In this document: one piece after another, positions 1 through 7,731 of the stretch | Numbering within the stretch: position 1 is the first letter of the stretch | Layout of the letters: every line of letters begins with the position of its first letter | Virus record (IMG/VR): IMGVR_UViG_3300027668_001681 | Location: 1-33,167 of that record | Direction: 5' to 3' (one strand) | From: a virus | DNA: 33,167 nt | Notes under the pieces: model-generated | Seen by the model: only the letters and a program-made list of their open reading frames with translations | What the model was told of the DNA's origin: nothing | Databases searched by the model: none | Made by a program: the position numbers and the translations under genes

Positions 1-2
1 TT

Positions 3-1361
3 ACATCAGTAGATTTCAAAATAGACAATATTACAACAGTGGGCTCATATGCAACTGGATTTGAAACCGGATACAACGATGCAGAAATAAGTTTATTAGA
101 TCCTCAAAAATACGCAGCTGGCGTAGTTTGGCCAGACAGAGAAATTAAAATTGAATTTGCTGGCAGTGCTAAATCAGTTGGCACAGTAAATGGAAAAGTC
201 GTTAAAAACTTAAAACATTTTACACTGGAAACAAATATGTATGGAGGCGCCGCTGCAACAACAAGCGGTGCAAACCTGTCACCTGGTCATCCAGGTAACG
301 GCTCAGATGGTATTGATACAAGAGAAGAAAATATAAACATCCATGAAGGAATTGGCCCACGTATTGCTGAAGACATACAAAAAAATTGTCCAGCTTGGGC
401 AGATTGGTGTGAGCATGCTAGTACATTAGGTGTCACACCTAGTATCGTAGTAGAACTTGGACATAAGATTAGACTTAACAACGCAGGCGATGAAATGGGC
501 CAAGGGTATCACGAAACAACAGTAACTACATTTAGTATACACATAAATTTAAGTCTGTCTGGATATAACGTAGATGCTGGCATAGCAGAAGAATTAGTAA
601 ATGATCAAGAGTTTCAAGTTGACTTATTTAATCTTAAGCCCATTATGAAAAATTATACATTTTTATATTCTGGGTTAAATACAGAGGTATTAAATTATCA
701 AATTGATATTGAATCACTATACACAGTTATAGACATTCCAGTAGGTGGAGTTTATATGAGAGATGGTAGACAGCAATTTACTGGCACATCTCCAATTGCA
801 ATAACAAACGTAACATCGGCTGAAGCTGCTGCAAATGCATCAGTTAATACAAGTGCATCAAGCGCACGATTTTTAGAAGATATTGATTTTGGAACAGTGC
901 ATGGTGGACTTAATCAATTAGCCAATAGAATAAAAATGACACCTAGTATTGATGATCAAAACAAAGGCGAATCAAACAAAGACCAAACTCAAACATACTT
1001 ACAAAGTGCAAACTTAGCAAAACGTGAATATGATGCATTGAACTTTAACATGGAAATTAAAGGCGACCCGTTTTGGATGGGAACAATGACATGCAGTATT
1101 GAAGGAAGATTAGAAGTACCAAATTATAATGCAACAGATGCGTTAATATCATTTATACAATACAATCCTAACGCTAGTGACTTGTTAGAAAATCAACGCA
1201 GAGGACCAGTTGATCTAATATCATCTGGAGTATATAAATTAACAACAATTGAAAGTAAATTCCAAGGTGGACAATTTACACAAACATTAAATGGATTTAA
1301 AGATCTTACTACAAATACATCGTTGGTGTTAGGACAACTACAAAGGATATCAGGAGAATAA
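3..1361 (+). CDS. Baseplate hub / tail-tube-associated virion protein (5' partial)
   Basis: The frame is open from the first bases of the window, and the earliest possible start (GTG at 39) has no Shine-Dalgarno in front, so the gene almost certainly begins upstream. About 453 residues are visible. The C-terminal part carries a GDPFW motif (NMEIKGDPFWMG) and near its end GGQFTQTLNG. I associate this combination with baseplate hub and tail-tube-end proteins of large myophages, but that is from memory of the family, not a search. It lies directly before the spike gene (one base between stop and ATG), as expected for a hub partner of the spike (gp27-like) or a tube cap (gp48-like). No signal peptide or membrane segment is seen. 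The structural role is likely; which T4 protein it matches is open. Confidence 0.6.
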   Translation, partial: TSVDFKIDNITTVGSYATGFETGYNDAEISLLDPQKYAAGVVWPDREIKIEFAGSAKSVGTVNGKVVKNLKHFTLETNMYGGAAATTSGANLSPGHPGNGSDGIDTREENINIHEGIGPRIAEDIQKNCPAWADWCEHASTLGVTPSIVVELGHKIRLNNAGDEMGQGYHETTVTTFSIHINLSLSGYNVDAGIAEELVNDQEFQVDLFNLKPIMKNYTFLYSGLNTEVLNYQIDIESLYTVIDIPVGGVYMRDGRQQFTGTSPIAITNVTSAEAAANASVNTSASSARFLEDIDFGTVHGGLNQLANRIKMTPSIDDQNKGESNKDQTQTYLQSANLAKREYDALNFNMEIKGDPFWMGTMTCSIEGRLEVPNYNATDALISFIQYNPNASDLLENQRRGPVDLISSGVYKLTTIESKFQGGQFTQTLNGFKDLTTNTSLVLGQLQRISGE

Positions 1362-1362
1362 A

Positions 1363-2565
1363 ATGGCAGATATGATAAAACATGACGGAACACGTGTTTC
1401 ACGTGGAGCAAAAGCTAATACATCCCCAAGCCTTAATAATATTAATGGAATATATATTGGCGAAGTAATTAGCAACGAAGATAGTTTATACACAGGAAGA
1501 ATTACTGTACGTATATCTGATTTCGGTTCAAAAGAAACAGACAGGATATGTGTATTATCAACTCCATTCGGAGGACATAATAAGATTTTAGACAGTGGCG
1601 AAGACGAAACAAACGAAGCTGTTGCTCCTGTAAGTTATGGCATGTGGCCACAGCCACCAGAGATTGGAACTAATGTTGTAGTAGCTTACACAGGAACACA
1701 GACTCAAGGAATTATATTAGGTAGCCTTATAGCTAAAGATAGAAATTCTATGATGGGCGGTAATGCAAGTGGTCAGATTTATGCTGATGGTAAAACAAGT
1801 TATGGACCAGCAGTTGAGAAAAATCCATATGATAAGAATGATGCTGACACAAAACCTTTAAATGCAGCGTTTCAAGCAGTATTAAATAATCAAGGACTAA
1901 GTGTTGACTATGTAAGAGGACATAGTCAAAGTAACGCAAGAAGAGAATCACCAAGTAAAGTATTTGGTATTACAACACGACAAGGACATACGCTTACATT
2001 AGATGACGGCGATGATAAAAATTCCAGTAATAATATTAGACTGAGAACCAAAGGTGGAGCTCAAATATTAATGGACGACAGTAATGGATTTGTTTTTGTT
2101 ACAACACAGAACGGAGATGCTTGGATTGAAATGGACTCCGCTGGACATATTGATGTTTACAGTAAGGCTGGAATAAGTATGCACACTGAAGGTGATTATA
2201 ATGTACACGCAAAAGGCAGTATTAATATGGAAGCCGAAATGGGTGTTAATATAAAAAGCACAGGTGGGGATGGAATAAAATTAGAAACAAGTGTAGGCGG
2301 CATTGATGTACATAGTGCATTAGATATAAAAGTACATGCAGAAAATTATCATCTAAATGCTGTTGGAAACCTCATTATGGTTGGCACACAAATAGATATG
2401 AATGGGCCAGCGGCTACAGCTCCAACAAAGACAACAGTACAAAACCAAACTACAAATACCAGTGTACTAAAAAGTGCAGCAAGCAGAGTACCAGAACACC
2501 ACCCATGGCTTGGTGCTGTTGGTGTAGAAGAAACAGCTACAACCGGTAAAGGGAATACAGCATAA
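1363..2565 (+). CDS. Baseplate central spike protein, gp5-like (OB-fold plus beta-helix, no lysozyme domain)
   Basis: This is the needle at the centre of the baseplate that pierces the outer membrane. Residues about 28-125 look like the gp5/VgrG OB domain (GIYIGEVISNEDSLYTGRI, then GTNVVVAYTGTQTQGIILG). Residues about 205-350 form a run of short alternating strands rich in G, I, V and D (SKAGISMHTEGDYNVHAKGS, SINMEAEMGVNIKS), typical of the triple-stranded beta-helix of gp5 and VgrG. T4 gp5 has a lysozyme domain of about 160 residues between these parts; here the linker is only about 80 residues and has no lysozyme motif. A lysozyme-like protein is instead encoded by the next gene, which overlaps by one base (TAATG). 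AGGAG at 1352-1356 is a good ribosome binding site for the chosen ATG. Confidence 0.85.
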   Translation: MADMIKHDGTRVSRGAKANTSPSLNNINGIYIGEVISNEDSLYTGRITVRISDFGSKETDRICVLSTPFGGHNKILDSGEDETNEAVAPVSYGMWPQPPEIGTNVVVAYTGTQTQGIILGSLIAKDRNSMMGGNASGQIYADGKTSYGPAVEKNPYDKNDADTKPLNAAFQAVLNNQGLSVDYVRGHSQSNARRESPSKVFGITTRQGHTLTLDDGDDKNSSNNIRLRTKGGAQILMDDSNGFVFVTTQNGDAWIEMDSAGHIDVYSKAGISMHTEGDYNVHAKGSINMEAEMGVNIKSTGGDGIKLETSVGGIDVHSALDIKVHAENYHLNAVGNLIMVGTQIDMNGPAATAPTKTTVQNQTTNTSVLKSAASRVPEHHPWLGAVGVEETATTGKGNTA

Positions 2566-3278
2566 TGCCTATTTTTAAATTACAAGCAACTGTAGATTCT
2601 ACTAACTTAATTGATTACGGATTATTTACTGTAATGGATAAAACTACAGTTGATACATTAATTAATTTAAATGAGTTAGAAGCAAGTGATAAACTTCTTA
2701 ATCTTAAAGTTAGAACAATATTATGGTCAGGCTATAACAGAAAAGGAACAATTGGATATGGAAACATTGACAGTACTAACCTTAGTGGAATAGGACTTAC
2801 TGAAGTACATGCATACACAGCATTTATTGAAAACTTCAAAGACAAAGAACGTAAATTTAAAAAGATATTTCCATTAACAACATTATCTCAATCACAGTAT
2901 GATGCTATGTTAGATTTATATGTAGCAACCGGTTCTTTTAATTTTGTAGGCACTCCTAACAGACAATTTAATTTAACTGATTATATTAAAAATAGACAAT
3001 GGGATTATATTGCAACTGCAATGACATTAGGTGGAGCTGATAGATTAAGCAGACAGGCTGATGCAAAAATATTAATGCTTGGAGACTATGGAGTATACAA
3101 ACTTAGATCACTTATTAAAGAACAAGGGATACAAACACTTGTAAAAGAATACTCAGCAGGACAATTAACAACAGTGCAAACAAAACAGGCAGAATATATT
3201 TATTATGCAGAAACAAAAAGATTCTTGCCTAACATGACTGAAAATAGAAAACGAACTATAGTCACTCAATTATCTTAA
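2565..3278 (+). CDS. Lysozyme-like (GH24 fold) tail protein, catalytic residues not evident
   Basis: The 237-residue protein resembles phage lysozymes in three places. These are a TIGYGN segment (residues about 62-67), a QSQYDAMLDLYVATGSF helix matching the conserved Q-x-DAL-x-SF-x-x-N-x-G helix, and a DRLSRQADAKILMLGDYG segment at the usual L-x-x-RR-x-x-E-x-x-L position. T4 lysozyme uses Glu11, Asp20 and Thr26. The Thr before IGYG is kept, but I see no Glu or Asp at the matching upstream spacings (sequence LKVRTILWSGYNRKG). It may therefore be a structural or altered hydrolase rather than a classical muramidase. Position just after a spike that lacks a lysozyme domain suggests that the T4 gp5 functions are split into two chains. 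No signal peptide is visible, which fits a virion part. Confidence 0.6.
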   Translation: MPIFKLQATVDSTNLIDYGLFTVMDKTTVDTLINLNELEASDKLLNLKVRTILWSGYNRKGTIGYGNIDSTNLSGIGLTEVHAYTAFIENFKDKERKFKKIFPLTTLSQSQYDAMLDLYVATGSFNFVGTPNRQFNLTDYIKNRQWDYIATAMTLGGADRLSRQADAKILMLGDYGVYKLRSLIKEQGIQTLVKEYSAGQLTTVQTKQAEYIYYAETKRFLPNMTENRKRTIVTQLS

Positions 3279-3284
3279 TAAATA
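3277..3284 (+). promoter_or_regulatory. Possible late promoter box AATAAATA before the HNH gene
   Basis: AATAAATA differs by one base from the T4 late -10 box TATAAATA. It overlaps the stop of the upstream gene and sits 25 bp before the TTG start, leaving room for the AAGG at 3298-3301. It is the weakest of the five intergenic boxes. Confidence 0.4.
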
Positions 3285-3309
3285 CTTTATAATTACAAGG
3301 AAAAGAAAC

Positions 3310-3852
3310 TTGAACAACAGTGTATTACTACTTAACGCTGACGGACAGCCATTATCAATATTACCTTTAAGCACTGTTAGTTGGCAAGATGCTGTCAAGG
3401 CTGTCTTTCAACAAAAAGTGCGTGTAATCAGAAGTTATGACGGCGTGTACCTACGTTCTGAATCACTTACTATACCATGCCCTAGCATAATCATGCTAAA
3501 CACATATCACAAGCAACCAATTAAAGCAAAATACTCGAGACGGAATCTATACCTACGAGATAATCATTGCTGTCAGTATTGCGGTAATCAGTTTAGTTAT
3601 GCTGACTTAACCATCGATCATGTGATTCCTAAGTCACATGGTGGCAGGCTTACGTGGGAAAACACCGTAAGTGCATGCGGACCTTGCAATGTTAAGAAAG
3701 GTGATAAGCTATCTAAGCCTATTAATGTACCCACAGTTCCAAGCTGGCACAAGATAAACTACTCTGAAAAGACACATCAAATAACAATTCCATGCCCATT
3801 CTGGCAAGATTACATAAAATGGCCCGAAGATAAGCTAATTCTTCAATCATAA
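3310..3852 (+). CDS. HNH endonuclease (McrA-like), TTG start
   Basis: A DNA endonuclease of the HNH family. A zinc-binding CQYC (Cys88-Cys91) pairs with CGPC (Cys123-Cys126) around the HNH core: TIDHVIPKSHGG (Asp103-His104), WEN (Asn118) and NVKKGDK. The N-terminal 80 residues have the LLLNADGQPLSILPL opening common in small phage and bacterial HNH proteins. The only sensible start is TTG at 3310, with AAGGAAAAG just upstream; an ATG start would remove the N-terminal domain. The gene is free-standing and sits between the spike/lysozyme pair and gp25, breaking the baseplate block, as homing nucleases often do in T4-like phages. A role in recombination, host DNA attack or homing cannot be told apart from sequence alone. 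Confidence 0.88.
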   Translation: MNNSVLLLNADGQPLSILPLSTVSWQDAVKAVFQQKVRVIRSYDGVYLRSESLTIPCPSIIMLNTYHKQPIKAKYSRRNLYLRDNHCCQYCGNQFSYADLTIDHVIPKSHGGRLTWENTVSACGPCNVKKGDKLSKPINVPTVPSWHKINYSEKTHQITIPCPFWQDYIKWPEDKLILQS

Positions 3853-3872
3853 TATACCTACTTATCTTTTTG

Positions 3873-3880
3873 CATAAATA
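3873..3880 (+). promoter_or_regulatory. Late promoter box CATAAATA before gp25
   Basis: CATAAATA fits the NATAAATA late box. It ends five bases before the ATG of the gp25 gene, so if transcription starts about six bases past the box, as in T4, the message begins at or next to the start codon. No Shine-Dalgarno is seen between box and ATG. Confidence 0.65.
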
Positions 3881-3885
3881 GTTGT

Positions 3886-4269
3886 ATGAGTAATATAATC
3901 GGATACACCACAATAAATTCGCCTTTCAGTAGTAAAAGTCTGTCAGGCATAGAACTAGCTAAACAAGATCTACTAAACCACTTTAAAATCCGTAAAGGAG
4001 AGAAGTGGACAGATCCAGAGTTTGGCTGTGACTTACACCTATACGTCTTTGAACCATTGGATCAAGCTACAATTGATTCAATTGACGAAGAGGTATATAA
4101 TGTAATATCATATGATCCGCGATTTGAAGTAAACGAATCAAGTATTACAGTTAAGCAAGATAAACATAGTGTTACAGTAAATGTAAAGCTAACTTACTTA
4201 CCAACAACAACTGCAACAGAGTTGCAGATTAAGTTCGACAATGAATTCGAACAAGACGCAGAGTTATAA
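3886..4269 (+). CDS. 25: Baseplate wedge protein gp25
   Basis: The 127-residue protein matches the gp25/GPW family of contractile-tail baseplates, which forms part of the wedge core with gp6 and gp53 and contacts the sheath. It keeps the family core RKGEKWTDPEFGCDLHLYVF, and T4 gp25 has a closely similar RKGSRPFDPEFGCDL segment. YDPRFEV follows at the position of T4's NYEPRID. Length is close to T4 gp25 (132 residues). The gene is followed by gp6 two bases after its stop. The ATG at 3886 lies five bases after a late promoter box and has no Shine-Dalgarno, so translation may start on a leaderless message. Confidence 0.92.
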   Translation: MSNIIGYTTINSPFSSKSLSGIELAKQDLLNHFKIRKGEKWTDPEFGCDLHLYVFEPLDQATIDSIDEEVYNVISYDPRFEVNESSITVKQDKHSVTVNVKLTYLPTTTATELQIKFDNEFEQDAEL

Positions 4270-4271
4270 TT

Positions 4272-7200
4272 ATGGCACAGAAATCAAGACAAAATAAATT
4301 ATTTGCGGCAGAGGACTTTACAGTTGTATACGAATCATATATTAATGCAAATTTTCAAGCATTTGATTATGATACTATTAGAACTGCAATGGTTGAGTAT
4401 GTCCGTAACAACTATCCAGAGAACTACAATGACTGGGTAGAATCAGCTGAATTTGTTTCACTACTAGACGTAGTAGCACAGTTTGGACACAACTTAGCAT
4501 ATCGAGTAGATATTAATGCTAGGAACAATTTTTTAAGCACATCCAGAAGAAAAGAATCAGTTTATAAATTAGCTGAGTTCTTAGGATATCAACCACGACG
4601 TAACGTGCCAGCGTACGGTGAGATGAAAATTACAAGTATTAAAACAAACGAGTCTATTATAGGTAGTGCAGGTGTTAGCTTAGGCGGCACTGACATTCTA
4701 TATGAAGTAAGTAACAATGTAAATAACTTAGACGATTTTATTACAATTGTTAATGCAGTCATGGAGAACAGCAACCAGTATGGTAGTCCAAAAACATCAG
4801 CAGTAATTAATAATGTGTCAGCAGATTTTTACGATCTTAATAATACTCCAAATCAAATTAAATATGATATAAAAGGTACAGTGAATGGTGTTTCATCTGA
4901 TTATAATATTATAAGCAGTGAATACGACAGCAAACTATTATCGTTTGCAGAGAAGTCGCCAGACCCTATTGGAAGTTTAGGAATATATTTTAAAAATGAC
5001 GGCAAGGGAATTAACAGTGCTAACACAGGTTTTTACTTTGGTGTTAAGCAGGGTGTATTAGGTTATCAAGACTTTTCAATTGACACTCCAATTGATAATT
5101 TATCATTAGACGTAAGTGCGGCAAATGTAAACAATTCAGACATATGGGTACAGAACATTAACAGCACGGGCAACGTTATTAAGAATTGGAAAAAAGTTAC
5201 AGATGTTAACAGTAATGTAATTTACAATGATTTAAAAGCAGGTGAGAGAGATGTGTTTAGTGTAAAAACTAGAACAGGCAATAAAGTATCAATCATGTTT
5301 GCAGACAAAGTGTTTGGTAACATTCCAAGAGATACTATCAGAGTTTGGTACAGAACAAGTGCAGACAGTACACATGTTGTTAGACCAGACGACTTGTCAA
5401 GCCAGCGTATACAAGTAAAATATACAGGCGCAGATGGCAACATATATACTGCAATATTTAAAATACAATTGATGCAATCAATTACAAATGCAAGCTCAAG
5501 CGAAACTATAAACGAAATTAAAGAAAACGCTCCAAAGAATTATGCTAGTCAAGATAGAATGATTACTGGTGCTGACTATAATACTTTGCTAGGAAATAGC
5601 AACGGTGCTATATTGAAAATTAAAAGCGTTAACAGAACATTTAGCGGACACAGTAGATATTCAAAATTTATGGATCCTACTGGAACATACAGCAACTTAT
5701 ACTTGTCAGGCAAGGATGCAACATTATACAGAGACAACAAACTGGTTTCAGTTTCAGCTGCAACAAATGACACAGAACAAGTAATATACGAAAAGTATGT
5801 TAAGAATATATTAGACAATGATGAATTTGTAAACTTATATTATATAGGGTATGCAGATGCGTTTGCTTCGTTAAGAACAGACAGTAGCCCAGCTTATATA
5901 GAGAATTCATTTAAATGGAACAACCCAAGCACAACTCCATCTGGAGTACTAACCGGTTATATAACAAATACATCAGTTATTCAACGTGTAGGATCGACAG
6001 TTGATACATATATGCAATACATTACACCTGGTGCAATGATTAAATTTGCACCAGCAGTAACAGCTTCTGGTAATTTTGTTGTAGGTGAAACATACAGAAT
6101 TGCAACAGTAGGTACAACAGATTTTACAGCAATTGGTGCTAGTGCAAACACAGTAGGCACTAGATTTGTTGCAACAGATACAGGTTCGTTAGCAGATACA
6201 GGTACAGCAAGATCAGCACTAACTAAGTGGGCTAAGGTAGTAAGCGTATCATCAAATGGACTTGGTATAGAAGGCACAGGCGCACAAGCCGGTCAACCGA
6301 CTGGGCTACGTGCTAACGGTACTGGTGCTATTATGCTTGATACTGAAATTCCAAAGAACTTTGAACTTAGTATTGTATATCCTGCATTAGCTAGAAAATT
6401 TGTTTCTAGAGAAAGAGATGTATTCTTATCATATTTAAAAGCAAAAAGATCATTTACTACATATTATAATTTTAAAACTAGAAGTTGGTCAATTGACACA
6501 GCTCCAGATCCATTTGTAGTTTTCTTACCAACCGCTTCAGAATCTCTTGTAGCTGGTATAGACTATATTATAGAAACATTAGGTACAACTGCATGGAGCG
6601 ATGCAGGTTGGGTAGCTGGTAACGGCGCCACAGGTAATAACGGAACAGTGCCGCGTATTGGTGATAAAATTCTAGCAGCAGCAACAAGTTCGGCAGTTGG
6701 AACAGGTACTGCTAAGAAATCATTCCCAACACAGTTTGGCAATAATAAAGAGAGTTGGACAGTTTACTTTAATTACACAGGTGCAAACTATGATGTTTAT
6801 TTAAGAACAATGAGACTTAATTTTAGCAGTGATTCGGTAAAATTAGGAAACATTACAAATGAATTAGAAATTGGAACGTACACTAAAAAAGCAAAACGTG
6901 ATACAATTGGATTACTGGGTCAATTAGTTAACGGTGATATTGTTTCTAAGGGCGCATATTATGTATATGGGTTTGAAACTACTGATGCAACTAATTATAG
7001 ACTTTCATTAATTGATGGCAACGCAGATAGCAGGCCAGACAATCCAGATGTATTTAAAGACACAGTAGGACAGACTACTATTGACTTAGCAAGCAAAACA
7101 TATGGCGGCCAGTCAAATTTAAACTTTGAATGGGAACATATTGCTGCAGAAAACCAAGTTGTTGATCCTAGCTTTACAAACATTATTGATGTGTTTGCTT

Positions 7201-7730
7201 TATCAAAATCATATGACACAGCATATAAGAATTATCTAAACGGAACAATTACAACAGAACCACTACCGCCAACCAGTTACGAATTAGGCACACAGTTTAC
7301 AAGTGTACTTGAAAAGAAAGCAGTAAGTGATACAGTTGTATTTAAATCAGTTAAGTACAAGCCAATGTTTGGTTCTATAGCAGAGCCTCATCTCAGAGCA
7401 AGATTTAGAATAATTAAATTATTTGGTGCTACTATTACAGACAGTGATTTAAAAACAAAAGTAGTTGCAGCAATTAACACTTTCTTTGATTCAAGTAATT
7501 GGGACTTTGGAGAAACATTTTACTTTACAGAGCTTGCAGCATACGTGCATGCACAGCTTGCAGGGTCATTAAGTAGTTTTGTTATTGTACCACAGGGCAC
7601 AGGCAGTGTGTTTGGCGACTTGTTTGAGTATACTCCAAATACAGACGAACTTATTATACCAGATGTAGACACGGGTGATATTGATATCATCACAAATATT
7701 ACCGACGCAAATATAAGAGCAGGATCATAA
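4272..7730 (+). CDS. 6: Baseplate wedge protein gp6, enlarged
   Basis: Gp6 joins the baseplate wedges into the inner ring. The N-terminus is typical of the family: FQAFDYDTIRTAMVEYVRNN, then FVSLLDVVAQFGHNLAYRVD and NFLSTSRRKESVYKLAEFLG (residues about 30-110). A further conserved part lies at the C-terminus (GSIAEPHLRARFRI, NTFFDSSNWDFGETFYFTEL, FVIVPQGTGSVFGDLFEY). At 1152 residues it is far longer than T4 gp6 (about 660). Part of the extra length is explained by two related beta modules (residues about 600-648 and 760-817) inserted in the middle, listed separately. It lies between gp25 and the giant tail gene with intergenic gaps of two and one base, consistent with one operon. Confidence 0.9.
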   Translation: MAQKSRQNKLFAAEDFTVVYESYINANFQAFDYDTIRTAMVEYVRNNYPENYNDWVESAEFVSLLDVVAQFGHNLAYRVDINARNNFLSTSRRKESVYKLAEFLGYQPRRNVPAYGEMKITSIKTNESIIGSAGVSLGGTDILYEVSNNVNNLDDFITIVNAVMENSNQYGSPKTSAVINNVSADFYDLNNTPNQIKYDIKGTVNGVSSDYNIISSEYDSKLLSFAEKSPDPIGSLGIYFKNDGKGINSANTGFYFGVKQGVLGYQDFSIDTPIDNLSLDVSAANVNNSDIWVQNINSTGNVIKNWKKVTDVNSNVIYNDLKAGERDVFSVKTRTGNKVSIMFADKVFGNIPRDTIRVWYRTSADSTHVVRPDDLSSQRIQVKYTGADGNIYTAIFKIQLMQSITNASSSETINEIKENAPKNYASQDRMITGADYNTLLGNSNGAILKIKSVNRTFSGHSRYSKFMDPTGTYSNLYLSGKDATLYRDNKLVSVSAATNDTEQVIYEKYVKNILDNDEFVNLYYIGYADAFASLRTDSSPAYIENSFKWNNPSTTPSGVLTGYITNTSVIQRVGSTVDTYMQYITPGAMIKFAPAVTASGNFVVGETYRIATVGTTDFTAIGASANTVGTRFVATDTGSLADTGTARSALTKWAKVVSVSSNGLGIEGTGAQAGQPTGLRANGTGAIMLDTEIPKNFELSIVYPALARKFVSRERDVFLSYLKAKRSFTTYYNFKTRSWSIDTAPDPFVVFLPTASESLVAGIDYIIETLGTTAWSDAGWVAGNGATGNNGTVPRIGDKILAAATSSAVGTGTAKKSFPTQFGNNKESWTVYFNYTGANYDVYLRTMRLNFSSDSVKLGNITNELEIGTYTKKAKRDTIGLLGQLVNGDIVSKGAYYVYGFETTDATNYRLSLIDGNADSRPDNPDVFKDTVGQTTIDLASKTYGGQSNLNFEWEHIAAENQVVDPSFTNIIDVFALSKSYDTAYKNYLNGTITTEPLPPTSYELGTQFTSVLEKKAVSDTVVFKSVKYKPMFGSIAEPHLRARFRIIKLFGATITDSDLKTKVVAAINTFFDSSNWDFGETFYFTELAAYVHAQLAGSLSSFVIVPQGTGSVFGDLFEYTPNTDELIIPDVDTGDIDIITNITDANIRAGS
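6069..6215 (+). repeat. GTTDFT-type beta module, copy 1, inside gp6
   Basis: Residues about 600-648 of gp6 read GETYRIATVGTTDFTAIGAS followed by a VGTRFVATDTG segment and end in TGTA. This module recurs in tail proteins of marine T4-like phages. A diverged second copy lies about 110 residues further on in the same protein. Confidence 0.7.
6549..6722 (+). repeat. GTTDFT-type beta module, diverged copy 2, inside gp6
   Basis: Residues about 760-817 of gp6 show the same plan as copy 1: AGIDYIIETLGTTAW, a glycine/asparagine-rich loop, GDKILAAATSSAVGTGTA. The YI-x-x-x-GTT opening and the GTGTA ending are kept, while the loop is longer. Confidence 0.6.
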
Positions 7731-7731
7731 T

